From contig NZ_DLHM01000004.1 in assembly GCF_002483205.1 (NCBI RefSeq), positions 776,962-840,961 of the forward strand: a DNA stretch of 64,000 nucleotides. The letters run 5' to 3'. The translations under genes were made by a program, and so were the position numbers. Source of the DNA: Flavihumibacter sp. UBA7668. Its GTDB lineage: Bacteria > Bacteroidota > Bacteroidia > Chitinophagales > Chitinophagaceae. Positions 44,201 to 53,235 of this stretch are shown piece by piece (position 1 is the first letter of the stretch; every line of letters begins with the position of its first letter). The notes under the pieces were generated by a model. It saw only the letters and a list, made by a program, of their open reading frames with translations, did not search any database and was not told the origin of the DNA.

Positions 44201-45394
44201 TTAAGTTACTATAGTTTTGAGGTTTTCTTCACCAGATTTGAATTTGACTGGATCGGTCTTCATACCAAATAAAAGTCGGGTCAGGTAAAAAGGACGAATA
44301 AATAAATGAAAAATCAGCAGAGATAGGAAGAAGGTGGCAAATGTAAGGAAGGCCCATTTTAAAGCAATTGTGTCTGTTGTTTGAACAACGTAATAAGCAA
44401 GGATAACAATAATTGTCTGGTGTAAAATATAAAAGGGATAAATGAGTTGATTTATATAGGAAATGGAGGCATGCGGTTTGTTCAGGTATCTTCTGCCATA
44501 CCCAACCAGTGCAAATATCCAGAACCAGGTATTTACAGGCTGACGGGCAAGGTAGATATAGGTAAACCAGTTATTGGTTTCATGTGTGCCATCAAACCAG
44601 TCGAAATCATTCCATCGAAGCGCATTTATGAGGAGTAAAAGCAGAAATGCCAGGCTCAGAGATAAGCGACGGTTTCGTTCCAGGCTTTCCATGAATTTGG
44701 GTTCCATCAGGCAAAGAAATCCGGCTAAAAGAAATAATAACCAGTAAACAAAATAAAGAGGATCATCAATCAGGGCATTGGTGCCCGGATAGTTTAGAAT
44801 AAATGCGGAATAAATCAGGACAGAGGGTACCATCAGCCAATAGATACGGGTGCCTTTAGACAGTTTGGAAAGCTGTAGTTTGAATTGATCTGCCCTGTTG
44901 GATTTGCACCAGGCAAAAAAAGGTGCAAATAGCAGGTCATAAACAAAAAGATAGGCGATGAACCACAAATGGTGCCAGCTAAGATTTCCTTTTGGGTAGG
45001 GGCCGCTTTGAAAGAGGGTGCTGTAGAATTCCCAGAAACTCCCGGTGTATCCCTGGTGAACCCGTTCGAAATAAACCTGTGGAGGAATCACCAGTAGCAT
45101 ACCGGCAACCAGTGGCAAAAAAAGACGTTTTAAGCGTAGGAGAATAAAGGAGCCTACGGAACGGTTTTTCATCATTAACCAGGTTACGGAACCGGAAATG
45201 AAAAACAGCAGGGGCATTCTGAACCGGCTAAGGAAGAAGTTGAACTCTTCCAACAGATTGCTGGTTTCTGCATTGTTGATATGCCAGGGATCATCCGGAA
45301 TAAAGGGACGTGCACTATGGTAAATCAGCACACCCAGGATGGCGAGGGCACGAAGCCAGTCGATATAAGCGAGTCGTTCTTTGGGGAGGGTCAT
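44201..45394 (-). CDS. Membrane acyltransferase, acyltransferase-3/OpgC-like
   Basis: 397 residues with about ten membrane helices. The opening RLAYIDWLRALAILGVLIYHS carries the family Arg/His active residues, and FRMPLLFFISG is the second conserved region. Such proteins O-acylate surface glycans or lipids. It is the gene just before the LytS/LytTR pair. A related but shorter acyltransferase is at 52146. Confidence 0.88.
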   Translation of the reverse strand: MTLPKERLAYIDWLRALAILGVLIYHSARPFIPDDPWHINNAETSNLLEEFNFFLSRFRMPLLFFISGSVTWLMMKNRSVGSFILLRLKRLFLPLVAGMLLVIPPQVYFERVHQGYTGSFWEFYSTLFQSGPYPKGNLSWHHLWFIAYLFVYDLLFAPFFAWCKSNRADQFKLQLSKLSKGTRIYWLMVPSVLIYSAFILNYPGTNALIDDPLYFVYWLLFLLAGFLCLMEPKFMESLERNRRLSLSLAFLLLLLINALRWNDFDWFDGTHETNNWFTYIYLARQPVNTWFWIFALVGYGRRYLNKPHASISYINQLIYPFYILHQTIIVILAYYVVQTTDTIALKWAFLTFATFFLSLLIFHLFIRPFYLTRLLFGMKTDPVKFKSGEENLKTIVT

Positions 45395-45494
45395 ATAAAA
45401 ACTTTCGGTAAACTTAGGGTAGGCGGGAAGCTTCCGAAAATCAGATTGACCAATGGGAGAATTTCTTTGACGAATTGCAGATTACCCCGTAGTG

Positions 45495-46070
45495 CTAGAA
45501 TTTTATATCGCAAAAAAAGGCGCGGCTGCTGTCGGTTGATAAAAAGAGAAGGGATTCCCGCTTTTCTTTCGGAAGATTGATTTTATAAACCAGTGCAGAA
45601 TCTCCTAAGGAAACCGGTGCAAACCAATTGGGTTTTTCTGCGATTCCGGGTTCAGCAAACCGGATTCCTTCCCTGTTCATTTTGGTAAATTGATAATTAT
45701 GCTGTGCAAGAATACGGGCGGCTTCTTCCGGGCAGGTGGTGAATTCAATCCAAACACAACAATCAATAACCGGGAGAATGGCATCTTTTGAATTGATTAC
45801 TTTGCTGCAGGTGTTGGTGCTTTTACCAAACAGGCTGGTATAGATAGTTTCTCCGGTTCTTGGCTCCATAGCTTTTTCTACTTTGCCGGATACTTTGGTA
45901 TAGGTTGTTTTCAGAATAAAATACAAGGAGATGCTTCCTGTTACCAATGAAAGCGCCAGGGGAATCAGCGAGAGAAGTGCCAATGATTTTCTTTTCTTAT
46001 AGATACTGATAACCAGAATCAGGAGAAATGCCAGACAAAGTGAAATGGTTGCAATTATCCAGGTCCACAT
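45495..46070 (-). CDS. Membrane-anchored protein of unknown family
   Basis: 191 residues with two N-terminal membrane helices (TISLCLAFLLILVISIY and LALLSLIPLALSLVTGSISL), then a soluble domain with several cysteines (NTCSKVI, DCCVWIEFTTCPEEA). I recognise no family. It follows the GH18 gene by 11 bases and is probably co-transcribed with it. Confidence 0.72.
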   Translation of the reverse strand: MWTWIIATISLCLAFLLILVISIYKKRKSLALLSLIPLALSLVTGSISLYFILKTTYTKVSGKVEKAMEPRTGETIYTSLFGKSTNTCSKVINSKDAILPVIDCCVWIEFTTCPEEAARILAQHNYQFTKMNREGIRFAEPGIAEKPNWFAPVSLGDSALVYKINLPKEKRESLLFLSTDSSRAFFCDIKF

Positions 46071-46081
46071 ATAGGGTTGAT

Positions 46082-47071
46082 TTACTTGGTTTTCTCTTCA
46101 TGAATTGTATTCAATAGTGAACGGCTATCGGAGGCATCTCCCCGAATCTGCCAGATCATCACTCCGCCGGCTTTTTGCTTTAGTGCAAAGGCGGTTTTCT
46201 GACGAATCGTTGGAATTCCATTGTAATACAACATACCACCGCCTTCAATTGTCAATTCATCTTTTAACTCTGCACCAGGATAGGTGTTTACGATATTTCC
46301 ATAGGTCATGCTGGATGGTGCATTGGTGCCAAATCCATAGCCATAAAATGGCAGACCGATTAATAGTTTTTGTGAAGGAATTTGCCTTGTATCGCGGAAA
46401 TAAATAAAATCGGATTCCGCCATGGAGTAGGGCGAATGCTGGCCGGGTCTGTCCAGGTTCCAGGGGCCTGTTTTATCATAAGACATAATATTCAGGAAAT
46501 CGTAATGTGCCAGTGTTTCATCGTTAATCTGATCAGCATTCCATCGGGCAACGGCCGCCGATATCAGTTTATTTGTTCCTTTTACTGCGCTCGCTAATTC
46601 TTTTACAAATGGACCATAATCAGCGTTTATCAGCTCGTTCTCAAGATCCACATCCACTCCATCAAAATTGTATGTAACCAGGAAGGATTTAATGTTTTCA
46701 ATAAAGGTGGTTCGATTGGCAGGTTGAACAAGGGTGGCCAGGTGTTCAGGTGCACTGCCTCCTCCGAAGGAGAAAAATACCCGCACTTTTCGTTGCTGCA
46801 CTTCTTTAACAAATGCAGCAAGCGTTGGGTAATCGGCAAAACGTCCGGAAGCGTCCGGATTAATGAATGCCAGATTCAGATCGGTTAATTTATTTAATTG
46901 AGGAGCGATCTCGTTGATTGTCCAGTTGGAACCGCTATGGTAATAGCCAAGTACACGAAGCTGCTTGCCAGCCGGATTATCCGGTTCAGGGTTGTTGCTA
47001 CCTTTACAGGAACTGAATCCGGCTAATATTATCAATAAAAAGCTGAGGCGGGATAAAAGCATTTTTAGCAA
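46082..47071 (-). CDS. GH18 chitinase-like lipoprotein
   Basis: 329 residues with a lipobox leader (IILAGFSSC). The GH18 barrel shows LNLAFINPDASG, VRVFFSFGGGSAPEH and the catalytic DGVDVDLE at 137-144, with acid/base Glu144, then ISAAVARWN and IMSYDKTGPW. Expected to cut beta-1,4 GlcNAc polymers such as chitin or to bind them. It sits 9 bases after the oxidoreductase at 47081 in the minus-strand run. Confidence 0.92.
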   Translation of the reverse strand: MLKMLLSRLSFLLIILAGFSSCKGSNNPEPDNPAGKQLRVLGYYHSGSNWTINEIAPQLNKLTDLNLAFINPDASGRFADYPTLAAFVKEVQQRKVRVFFSFGGGSAPEHLATLVQPANRTTFIENIKSFLVTYNFDGVDVDLENELINADYGPFVKELASAVKGTNKLISAAVARWNADQINDETLAHYDFLNIMSYDKTGPWNLDRPGQHSPYSMAESDFIYFRDTRQIPSQKLLIGLPFYGYGFGTNAPSSMTYGNIVNTYPGAELKDELTIEGGGMLYYNGIPTIRQKTAFALKQKAGGVMIWQIRGDASDSRSLLNTIHEEKTK

Positions 47072-47080
47072 ATTTATTTA

Positions 47081-48181
47081 TTAAAGCCGTTGTTTTTGTC
47101 CGCTTGCAGCAGATTTGTAAATAGCTTCCACTATACGGATATCACGTAATCCTTCTTCACCGGGAACCTGCATGGCTTTTCCCTTAAGTATGGATTGTGC
47201 ATCGTCGTCCATTTGCAGGGTTTGTTGCATTGGTACTGAATAGGGATGATGAATATTACCCAGCGGGCTGGTTATTTTTTGTCCATTGTAAGCGGAATAG
47301 GGTTCTACTTTAATAAGTCCTTTTTCACATTGAATATGAAGAAAGTTGACATTCTCCCCAAAACTTGTTTTTATATCAGCGAATACGCCGCCTGGAAATT
47401 CCAGTTTGGCAACAGCAGTTTCATCCAGTCCGTTTTTATAAATCTCGGGTCTTGTGGTGGAAGTGATTGCTGATGCTACTGCAATTGGCTCCATTCCGGT
47501 TCCCATACGGGCCCCCTGAATAGAATATACACCCATGTCGTAAAGAACGCCACCGCCCATTTCCTTTTTCTGCTTCCAGTGGTCAGTACGGTTGTCGCGA
47601 TAAGCTGCGGCACAATTAACCGATTGTACTTTGCCGAGCGACTGATCGGCAATCATTTTTCTCCAGGCTTTGGTATTGGGTTCATGCTGGAGGCGATAGC
47701 CAATTGCCAGAGAACGTTTATTGCGTTTGCAGGCATCGATCATTTCCCGGCATTCTTTTTCATCCATAGCCATGGGTTTTTCACACCAGACATGTTTTCC
47801 GGCATTGGCTGCCCGGATGGTATATTCCCTGTGCATGGAGGGTGGTAATACTACATAAACCACATCTATATCCGGGTTATTGGCTATCTGGTCAAAATTC
47901 TGATAATTGTAAATGTTTTTATCCGGGATATTGAATTTCTTTTTCCAGTCTTCTGCTTTGGAAGGAGTTCCGGTTACAATTCCTGCCAGATAACAATGTT
48001 TGGTTTGCTGCAGGGCTGGTGCTAATAAATCTGTGCTATAGTATCCGAGTCCCACCAGCGCAACCCCAAGCCGATCTTTTTTCTTCCTTGTTGCTGCCAA
48101 TAAACTGTTGGGAGAAAATAATAACAGCCCGCTGCCGGTTGCCAGCGTTTTGATAAGGGATCGTCTGGATGAAGAATACAT
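47081..48181 (-). CDS. Gfo/Idh/MocA oxidoreductase with Tat-type leader
   Basis: 366 residues. The leader SSSRRSLIKTLATGSGLLLF has a twin-arginine pattern, so it is exported. The Rossmann motif LGVALVGLGYYSTDLLAPAL, VVLPPSMHREYTI, the EKP motif HVWCEKPMAMD and GGVLYDMGVYSIQGARM identify a glucose-fructose oxidoreductase-like member. It starts the minus-strand run 48181-40501 that continues into GH18. Substrate unknown. Confidence 0.9.
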   Translation of the reverse strand: MYSSSRRSLIKTLATGSGLLLFSPNSLLAATRKKKDRLGVALVGLGYYSTDLLAPALQQTKHCYLAGIVTGTPSKAEDWKKKFNIPDKNIYNYQNFDQIANNPDIDVVYVVLPPSMHREYTIRAANAGKHVWCEKPMAMDEKECREMIDACKRNKRSLAIGYRLQHEPNTKAWRKMIADQSLGKVQSVNCAAAYRDNRTDHWKQKKEMGGGVLYDMGVYSIQGARMGTGMEPIAVASAITSTTRPEIYKNGLDETAVAKLEFPGGVFADIKTSFGENVNFLHIQCEKGLIKVEPYSAYNGQKITSPLGNIHHPYSVPMQQTLQMDDDAQSILKGKAMQVPGEEGLRDIRIVEAIYKSAASGQKQRL

Positions 48182-48286
48182 GGCTATTTTTTTCTGAATT
48201 TACATCAATTCTAACTGACGCAAACGATTGAATGGCGGTGAATTGTTATGGGGACTTATATTTATTGAAACAAGTTTGCCAAGCGA

Positions 48287-49498
48287 ATGTCAACCTCTAA
48301 CACGCCTCCGGGTAATCGCCGTGAATTTCTGGGTACCTTAACCAAATTAACAGCACTCAGTACAATTGGTTTTTCTCCTTTTGCAGGTTTAGCTGCTCCA
48401 TTAAAGAAACAGACGAATAGCCTGTCTGCGGGGCCTTACCTACAGGCAGTGGGCCCAACCAGCATGAGTATACGATGGATTACAGCAGCGCCTTCCTATA
48501 GTTGGGTGGAATTTGGGGAAACTGCTGAATTAGGGCAAAAAGCGCATGCAGTTACCGATGGTTTGGTAGATGCGTATAATCGGGTACAGGAGGTTCTGGT
48601 TGAAGAGTTGATTCCGGGAAAAACCTATTTCTACCGGATTGTATCCAAAGAGATCATGGATTTTCAGCCCTACAAATTAGTATATGGCGAAACCATTCAA
48701 AGCGAAGTATATACGCTTGCTACGGTAAATCCCATGGCAACTGAATTAAACTGGCTGGTATTGAATGATATTCATGACCGACCCGATTCTTTTAATGAGC
48801 TGGTTCAACTGAATGGCGCTGATCCGTATGATTTTGTTTTTCTCAATGGTGATATGTTTGATCACCAGACAGATGAACAGCAGATTATTGACCATTTGCT
48901 GACGCCCTGCACCAATACGTTTGCAACTAAAAAACCGTTTTTGTTTGTGCGGGGTAATCATGAAACAAGGGGGAAATATGCAAGACAATTAAAAGATTAT
49001 TTCACCAATCCGGGTGGACAGTTTTTTAGTTTTGAAGGAGGTCCTGTGTTTGCTATTGCACTGGATACGGGAGAGGACAAGCCGGATAATGCAGAAGTGT
49101 ATGCAGGTATCGTTGATTTTGATCAATATCGCCGCAGGCAAGCCGTTTGGCTGGAGAAACAATTACAAAGTAAAGCCGCACGAAAAGCAAAATACCGCGT
49201 TGTAATGATGCATATTCCCACATTTTATTCCGGCGACTGGCATGGCACCATGCATTGCAGGGAATTGTTTTCTCCTTTGTTTGATAAGTATAAAGTTGAT
49301 CTGGTTATATCCGGACATACGCATAAATATGGTGTTCATCCTCCGGTAGAAGGACAGCATAACTATCCGATTATAATTGGTGGCGGACCAAAAGAAGGGA
49401 AACGCACACTGATAAAAGTAAAAGCTACACAAAAGGAGTTAAACGTTTGGATGTTGAATGACGATGGGACAGAAGTAGGCAGGTATATTATTAGCTAA
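48287..49498 (+). CDS. Metallophosphoesterase with purple-acid-phosphatase-like N-terminal domain
   Basis: 403 residues. A Tat-like leader (RREFLGTLTKLTALS) leads to a fibronectin-like domain (about 45-140, SLSAGPYLQAVGPTSMSIRW) and a calcineurin-like phosphoesterase. Metal ligands are in VLNDIHDRPD, FLNGDMFDHQ, RGNHETRG, VMMHIPTFYS and ISGHTHKYGVH. It is a periplasmic phosphatase; substrate unknown. It stands alone, divergent from the oxidoreductase at 47081. Confidence 0.9.
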   Translation: MSTSNTPPGNRREFLGTLTKLTALSTIGFSPFAGLAAPLKKQTNSLSAGPYLQAVGPTSMSIRWITAAPSYSWVEFGETAELGQKAHAVTDGLVDAYNRVQEVLVEELIPGKTYFYRIVSKEIMDFQPYKLVYGETIQSEVYTLATVNPMATELNWLVLNDIHDRPDSFNELVQLNGADPYDFVFLNGDMFDHQTDEQQIIDHLLTPCTNTFATKKPFLFVRGNHETRGKYARQLKDYFTNPGGQFFSFEGGPVFAIALDTGEDKPDNAEVYAGIVDFDQYRRRQAVWLEKQLQSKAARKAKYRVVMMHIPTFYSGDWHGTMHCRELFSPLFDKYKVDLVISGHTHKYGVHPPVEGQHNYPIIIGGGPKEGKRTLIKVKATQKELNVWMLNDDGTEVGRYIIS

Positions 49499-49530
49499 GT
49501 GCTGTAGATTTGCCATCCTAAACTCCTCCT

Positions 49531-50659
49531 ATGCAGGTGGCAATTATTGGAGCTGGAATTGGCGGTTTAACCACTGCGCTGGCTTTACAAAAAAACAGGT
49601 ATTGCTGTAACCGTATATGAAGCAGCTCCTGAGATTAAGTCAGTTGGTGCTGGAATAATTTTAGCGATAAACGCACTTCAGGTAATGCGTGTATTGGGAG
49701 TATATGATGAAATCGTTCATCATGGTAACCGAATGGATACCATGACTGTTTCCAAACCTGATTTCAGTCCGCTTACTGTAGTTGCGCTAACCAGATTCGA
49801 AAAGGAATTCGGTACACCCAATTATGCCATACACCGGGCAGATCTGCATAAAATTCTGGCAACAGCAATCGGGAAAGAAAACATTCAGTTGAATAAACGA
49901 CTGAAAAAAATCGGGACTTCCGGTGAGGGATATGCGCTTCAATTTGAAGATGGAGCTTTGGTGGAAGCACCCTTTGTGATTGGGGCGGATGGCATACATT
50001 CCATTGTTCGGCAACAATTATTTTCAGAAAACACCATTCGTTCTGCAGAACAGATTTGCTGGCGGGGATTGGTGCAATTCAATTTGCCTGAAAAATACCA
50101 GCACGACGCTATAGAAGCATGGGGCAGGGGTACCCGTTTTGGGATGGCAGAAATAGGGAAGGGGATCGTTTACTGGTACCTGGTAGTGGATGCAGCTATG
50201 GACCAGCAGGAAACTGACCTGTTCGATTTTGTTAAGGAGTATAATCCACTGGTAATGGAAATTATCAAAGCCACCCCGCATGAAAAAATATTTAAAAATC
50301 CGTTGACCGATTTACAGCCTGTTCAGGAATGGAGTAAAGATCGATTGTGCCTGCTGGGAGATGCAGCCCACGCAACTACGCCCAATCTGGGACAGGGAGC
50401 CTGTCAGGCTGTAGAAGACGCATATGTGTTAGGAGAACTTGCTAAAAAACTTCCTTTGGAAGAGGTGTTTCGAATGTATCCACAAGTCCGTCGTCCGAAA
50501 GCGCATACGATCGTACGAAGAAGCTGGACTATGGGGAAAGCGGCACATCTTAAAAATCCACTTGCAATTGGTCTCAGAAACTTGGTATTTAAATACCTGA
50601 CTCCTCAGTGGGTGATGATGCGCCAGATGCGGCAACTGTTTACGCTGGATAGGATATAA
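49531..50659 (+). pseudogene. FAD-dependent monooxygenase with one-base frameshift
   Basis: The first frame from ATG 49531 encodes the FAD-binding start (QVAIIGAGIGGLTTALALQK) and then hits a stop at 49618. The rest, from TGIAVTVYEAAPEIKSVGAG onward, is in the next frame. It includes FVIGADGIHSIVR, CLLGDAAHATTPNLGQGACQ and AVEDAYVLGELA, the aromatic-ring hydroxylase motifs. The shift falls in a run of seven A at 49589-49595; one A fewer restores a 375-residue enzyme. It is either a recent inactivation, phase variation or a sequencing error. Confidence 0.88.
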
Positions 50660-50703
50660 ACCTGATAAACAAATAAAATTTAGTATATAAAGCGTAATAT
50701 TTA

Positions 50704-50732
50704 TTGAAAAACAATAAATATTGTTATATTTG
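50704..50732 (+). promoter_or_regulatory. Bacteroidota promoter (-33 TTG, -7 TATATTTG) for the DUF2975/XRE pair
   Basis: TTG at 50704-50706 and TATATTTG at 50725-50732 are separated by 18 bases, close to the consensus layout, and the start codon at 50754 lies 21 bases further on. This is the cleanest promoter in the window. Confidence 0.7.
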
Positions 50733-50753
50733 TCGTGTTAAACGTCTAATAAC

Positions 50754-51311
50754 ATGGTACTAATCAAAATCACAACCAAACATTTACTGCAGCTACTACA
50801 TATTCTTACCTGGATCATTTTTCTGGGAGTCAGTTTTGAAGCGGGTGGCTTTTTATGTAATACGCTTTATACTTATTTCATAAATAATTCAGAAGCAAAA
50901 TTTTATTGGGCAAATCTTGATTTATCTCCACTATTTCGGCAGGATAAAGGAGAGTTTCTGGTTATCACTTCACTTATGACAATTGCAGCTATACTAAAGG
51001 CAATCTTGTTTTATATTATAATCAAAGTACTTCTGGAACAAAAGCTGGATTTGGAAAAGCCCTTCCAACCCAAAATTGGCCGGTTTATTTTCAGTATGTC
51101 TTATGTCGCATTTGGAATTAGCCTTTTTTCGAACTGGGGTGCCAAATATACTGAATGGCTGGAAGGGAAAGGGATTCTTATGCCTGAAATTCATCACCTG
51201 CGATTAGCAGGTGCGGATGTATGGCTTTTTATGGGGGTGGTATTATTTGTAATTGCCCTGATTTTCAAAAGAGGCATTGAAATCCAAACTGAAAATGATT
51301 TAACCGTATAA
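50754..51311 (+). CDS. DUF2975 membrane protein
   Basis: 185 residues with four membrane helices (LLHILTWIIFLGVSFEAGGF, LMTIAAILKAILFYIIIKVL, FIFSMSYVAFGISLFSNW, WLFMGVVLFVIALIF). The layout and the small HTH gene three bases behind it match the widely found DUF2975-YozG pair. Function is unknown; the pair probably forms its own regulated unit. Confidence 0.85.
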   Translation: MVLIKITTKHLLQLLHILTWIIFLGVSFEAGGFLCNTLYTYFINNSEAKFYWANLDLSPLFRQDKGEFLVITSLMTIAAILKAILFYIIIKVLLEQKLDLEKPFQPKIGRFIFSMSYVAFGISLFSNWGAKYTEWLEGKGILMPEIHHLRLAGADVWLFMGVVLFVIALIFKRGIEIQTENDLTV

Positions 51312-51314
51312 GCT

Positions 51315-51521
51315 ATGGCAATAATAGTGAACCTGGATGTGATGATGGCAAAGCGGAAAATGTCGCTGAATGAATTATCAGAAAAAGTGGGATTGACTTT
51401 ATCCAATCTTTCCATACTTAAAACAGGGAAGGCGAAAGCCATTCGGTTCAGCACATTGGATACCATCTGTAAAGTGTTGGAATGTCAGCCTGCAGATATT
51501 TTGGAATACAAAGAAGACTAG
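51315..51521 (+). CDS. Small XRE/YozG-like HTH regulator
   Basis: 68 residues made entirely of a helix-turn-helix domain (MMAKRKMSLNELSEKVGLTL, SNLSILKTGKAKAIRFSTL, ICKVLECQPADILEY). Typical of the short Cro/CI-type repressors partnered with DUF2975 proteins. Three bases separate it from its partner; autoregulation of the promoter at 50704 is likely but not shown. Confidence 0.9.
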   Translation: MAIIVNLDVMMAKRKMSLNELSEKVGLTLSNLSILKTGKAKAIRFSTLDTICKVLECQPADILEYKED

Positions 51522-51562
51522 CTTATCGGCGAGTAAAAATATTCACCTATACTATAACCAAC

Positions 51563-52120
51563 ATGAAAAAGCAAAACAAAATTTTGCAGGGAATTCTTAT
51601 TGCCCTGCCTGTTATGGGATTCTTCCTCGTAATGACCGGTTGTAATGCACAGCCCTCCTCCAAAGCTCCATCTGTAGATATTCATACAGCAGTACTGAAT
51701 GGAGATAAAAAAGCCGTTCAGCAACATATTGCTGTGCGCACCAATATCAATGAAAAGGATCCGGTAGGAGGGTCCAGTCCATTGATAATTGCAGCTCTTT
51801 TTGGTAAAACGGAAATTGCGAAGATTTTATTGGAAGCGGGGGTGGATATCAATCAGCAGAATAACGATGGATCCACAGCATTGCATACAGCTGCTTTTTT
51901 TTGCAGGCCCGAGATTGTTCAACTATTGCTGTCGAATAAAGCAGTTAAAACCATAAAAAATAAATATGGGCAGACAGCAATTGAAACCGTTAGCGGCTCC
52001 TTTGAATCGGTTCAGCCGGTGTATGAAAGTTTGGGTAAAATGCTGGCCCCAATGGGGCTAAAGATCGATTTAAACTATCTAAAAAATACCCGACCTCAGA
52101 TAGTTCAGTTGTTGAAATAA
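51563..52120 (+). CDS. Ankyrin-repeat lipoprotein
   Basis: About 185 residues from ATG 51563 (MKKQNKILQGILI). The lipoprotein leader ends at MTGC, then two clear ankyrin repeats (GSSPLIIAALFGKTEIAKIL, DGSTALHTAAFFCRPEIVQL) with weaker flanking ones (VDIHTAVLNGDKKAVQQHI, KYGQTAIETV). Probably a periplasmic protein-binding module; partner unknown. A start further upstream would overlap the XRE gene and lose the leader. Confidence 0.87.
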   Translation: MKKQNKILQGILIALPVMGFFLVMTGCNAQPSSKAPSVDIHTAVLNGDKKAVQQHIAVRTNINEKDPVGGSSPLIIAALFGKTEIAKILLEAGVDINQQNNDGSTALHTAAFFCRPEIVQLLLSNKAVKTIKNKYGQTAIETVSGSFESVQPVYESLGKMLAPMGLKIDLNYLKNTRPQIVQLLK

Positions 52121-52145
52121 AAATATAAACCTACAACAGAAAAAT

Positions 52146-53195
52146 ATGTCCAGCACTGAGCGCCGATACGATATTGATTTTCTGCGGGTAGTATCAATTG
52201 GATTACTGCTGGTTTATCATAGTGCCATTTCTTTTCAGTCCTGGGGTGTTTTGTTAGGATTTATTACCAATGGGAAAAGTTTGGATGCGCTCTGGATTCC
52301 AATGACAATGTTGAATATCTGGAGAATTCCCTTATTGTTTTTCATTTCCGGGATAGCGGTTTACTTTTCGTTTCGTAACCGCAACTGGAAACTATTACTA
52401 TTGGATCGCTCCAGACGGATTTTGATTCCATATCTGGTGGGGATATTCCTGATCGTTCCCTTGCAAATAATGTTGGTTCAATATAACTATCGCCAACCAT
52501 TAAGTTATCAGGCGCATGCAGCACATTTATGGTTTCTTGGAAATATAATGGTGTATCTGGTGGTTCTTTTGCCCCTATTTAGTTATTTGAAAAGAATGGA
52601 AACAGCTCCTTTTTCTCAAAGAATCAAACAATGGCTAAATGCGCCAACCCTGATTTTATTACAGCTCCTCTTTTTAATGGTTGAAGTACTCCTGCTTAAG
52701 CCAATCTTGTTTGAAATGTATGCTATGACATGGCATGGCTTTTTCCTGGGAATGATTGCTTTTTTGTTTGGTTATCTTTTTAGTTGGGTTGGTTTCTCTT
52801 TTTGGCAAAGTATGGTTAAATGGCGATGGTTATTTTTGATGATAGCGATTTGTTTATATGCATACAGAATAATTCAATTGCCGGCAAAATCAGTTCCGTA
52901 TTTATTGGTTTTGGAATCCAATGCATGGATACTTGCTATCTTGGCAATAGGTAACCGATATTTTAATAAAGGAAGCAGGCGGCTATCCTATCTTAGCAGG
53001 GCAGCTTATCCGGTTTATATTGTTCATCTTTTTTTTCAATTTTTAGTTTGTTTGCTGTTGTTTCCATTGGAGATCAATCTTTGGCTGAAATTTATTCTGG
53101 TAGTGTTGTTCACCATATTATTGAGTTTACTCAGTTACGAATGGATACTAAGAAGATTTCGGGTCACCCTGATTATTTTCGGTATTGCCAACTGA
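52146..53195 (+). CDS. Membrane acyltransferase, acyltransferase-3 family
   Basis: 349 residues, about ten membrane helices. Conserved regions are RYDIDFLRVVSIGLLLVYHS and WRIPLLFFISGIAVYFSFRNR; the AAYPVYIVHLFFQFLV region near the C-terminus is also typical. It probably acylates a surface glycan or lipid. It follows the ankyrin lipoprotein by 25 bases and precedes an esterase by 40 bases, so an acylation/deacylation functional pair is possible. Confidence 0.87.
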   Translation: MSSTERRYDIDFLRVVSIGLLLVYHSAISFQSWGVLLGFITNGKSLDALWIPMTMLNIWRIPLLFFISGIAVYFSFRNRNWKLLLLDRSRRILIPYLVGIFLIVPLQIMLVQYNYRQPLSYQAHAAHLWFLGNIMVYLVVLLPLFSYLKRMETAPFSQRIKQWLNAPTLILLQLLFLMVEVLLLKPILFEMYAMTWHGFFLGMIAFLFGYLFSWVGFSFWQSMVKWRWLFLMIAICLYAYRIIQLPAKSVPYLLVLESNAWILAILAIGNRYFNKGSRRLSYLSRAAYPVYIVHLFFQFLVCLLLFPLEINLWLKFILVVLFTILLSLLSYEWILRRFRVTLIIFGIAN

Positions 53196-53235
53196 TTCTG
53201 ATTTATATTCGGGATGACTAATCAAATAAACGATA

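Noticed and set aside
28625..49498. Classical polysaccharide utilisation locus
   Set aside because: Many glycan enzymes are present but no SusC/SusD-like pair, sulfatase or hybrid two-component system is found.
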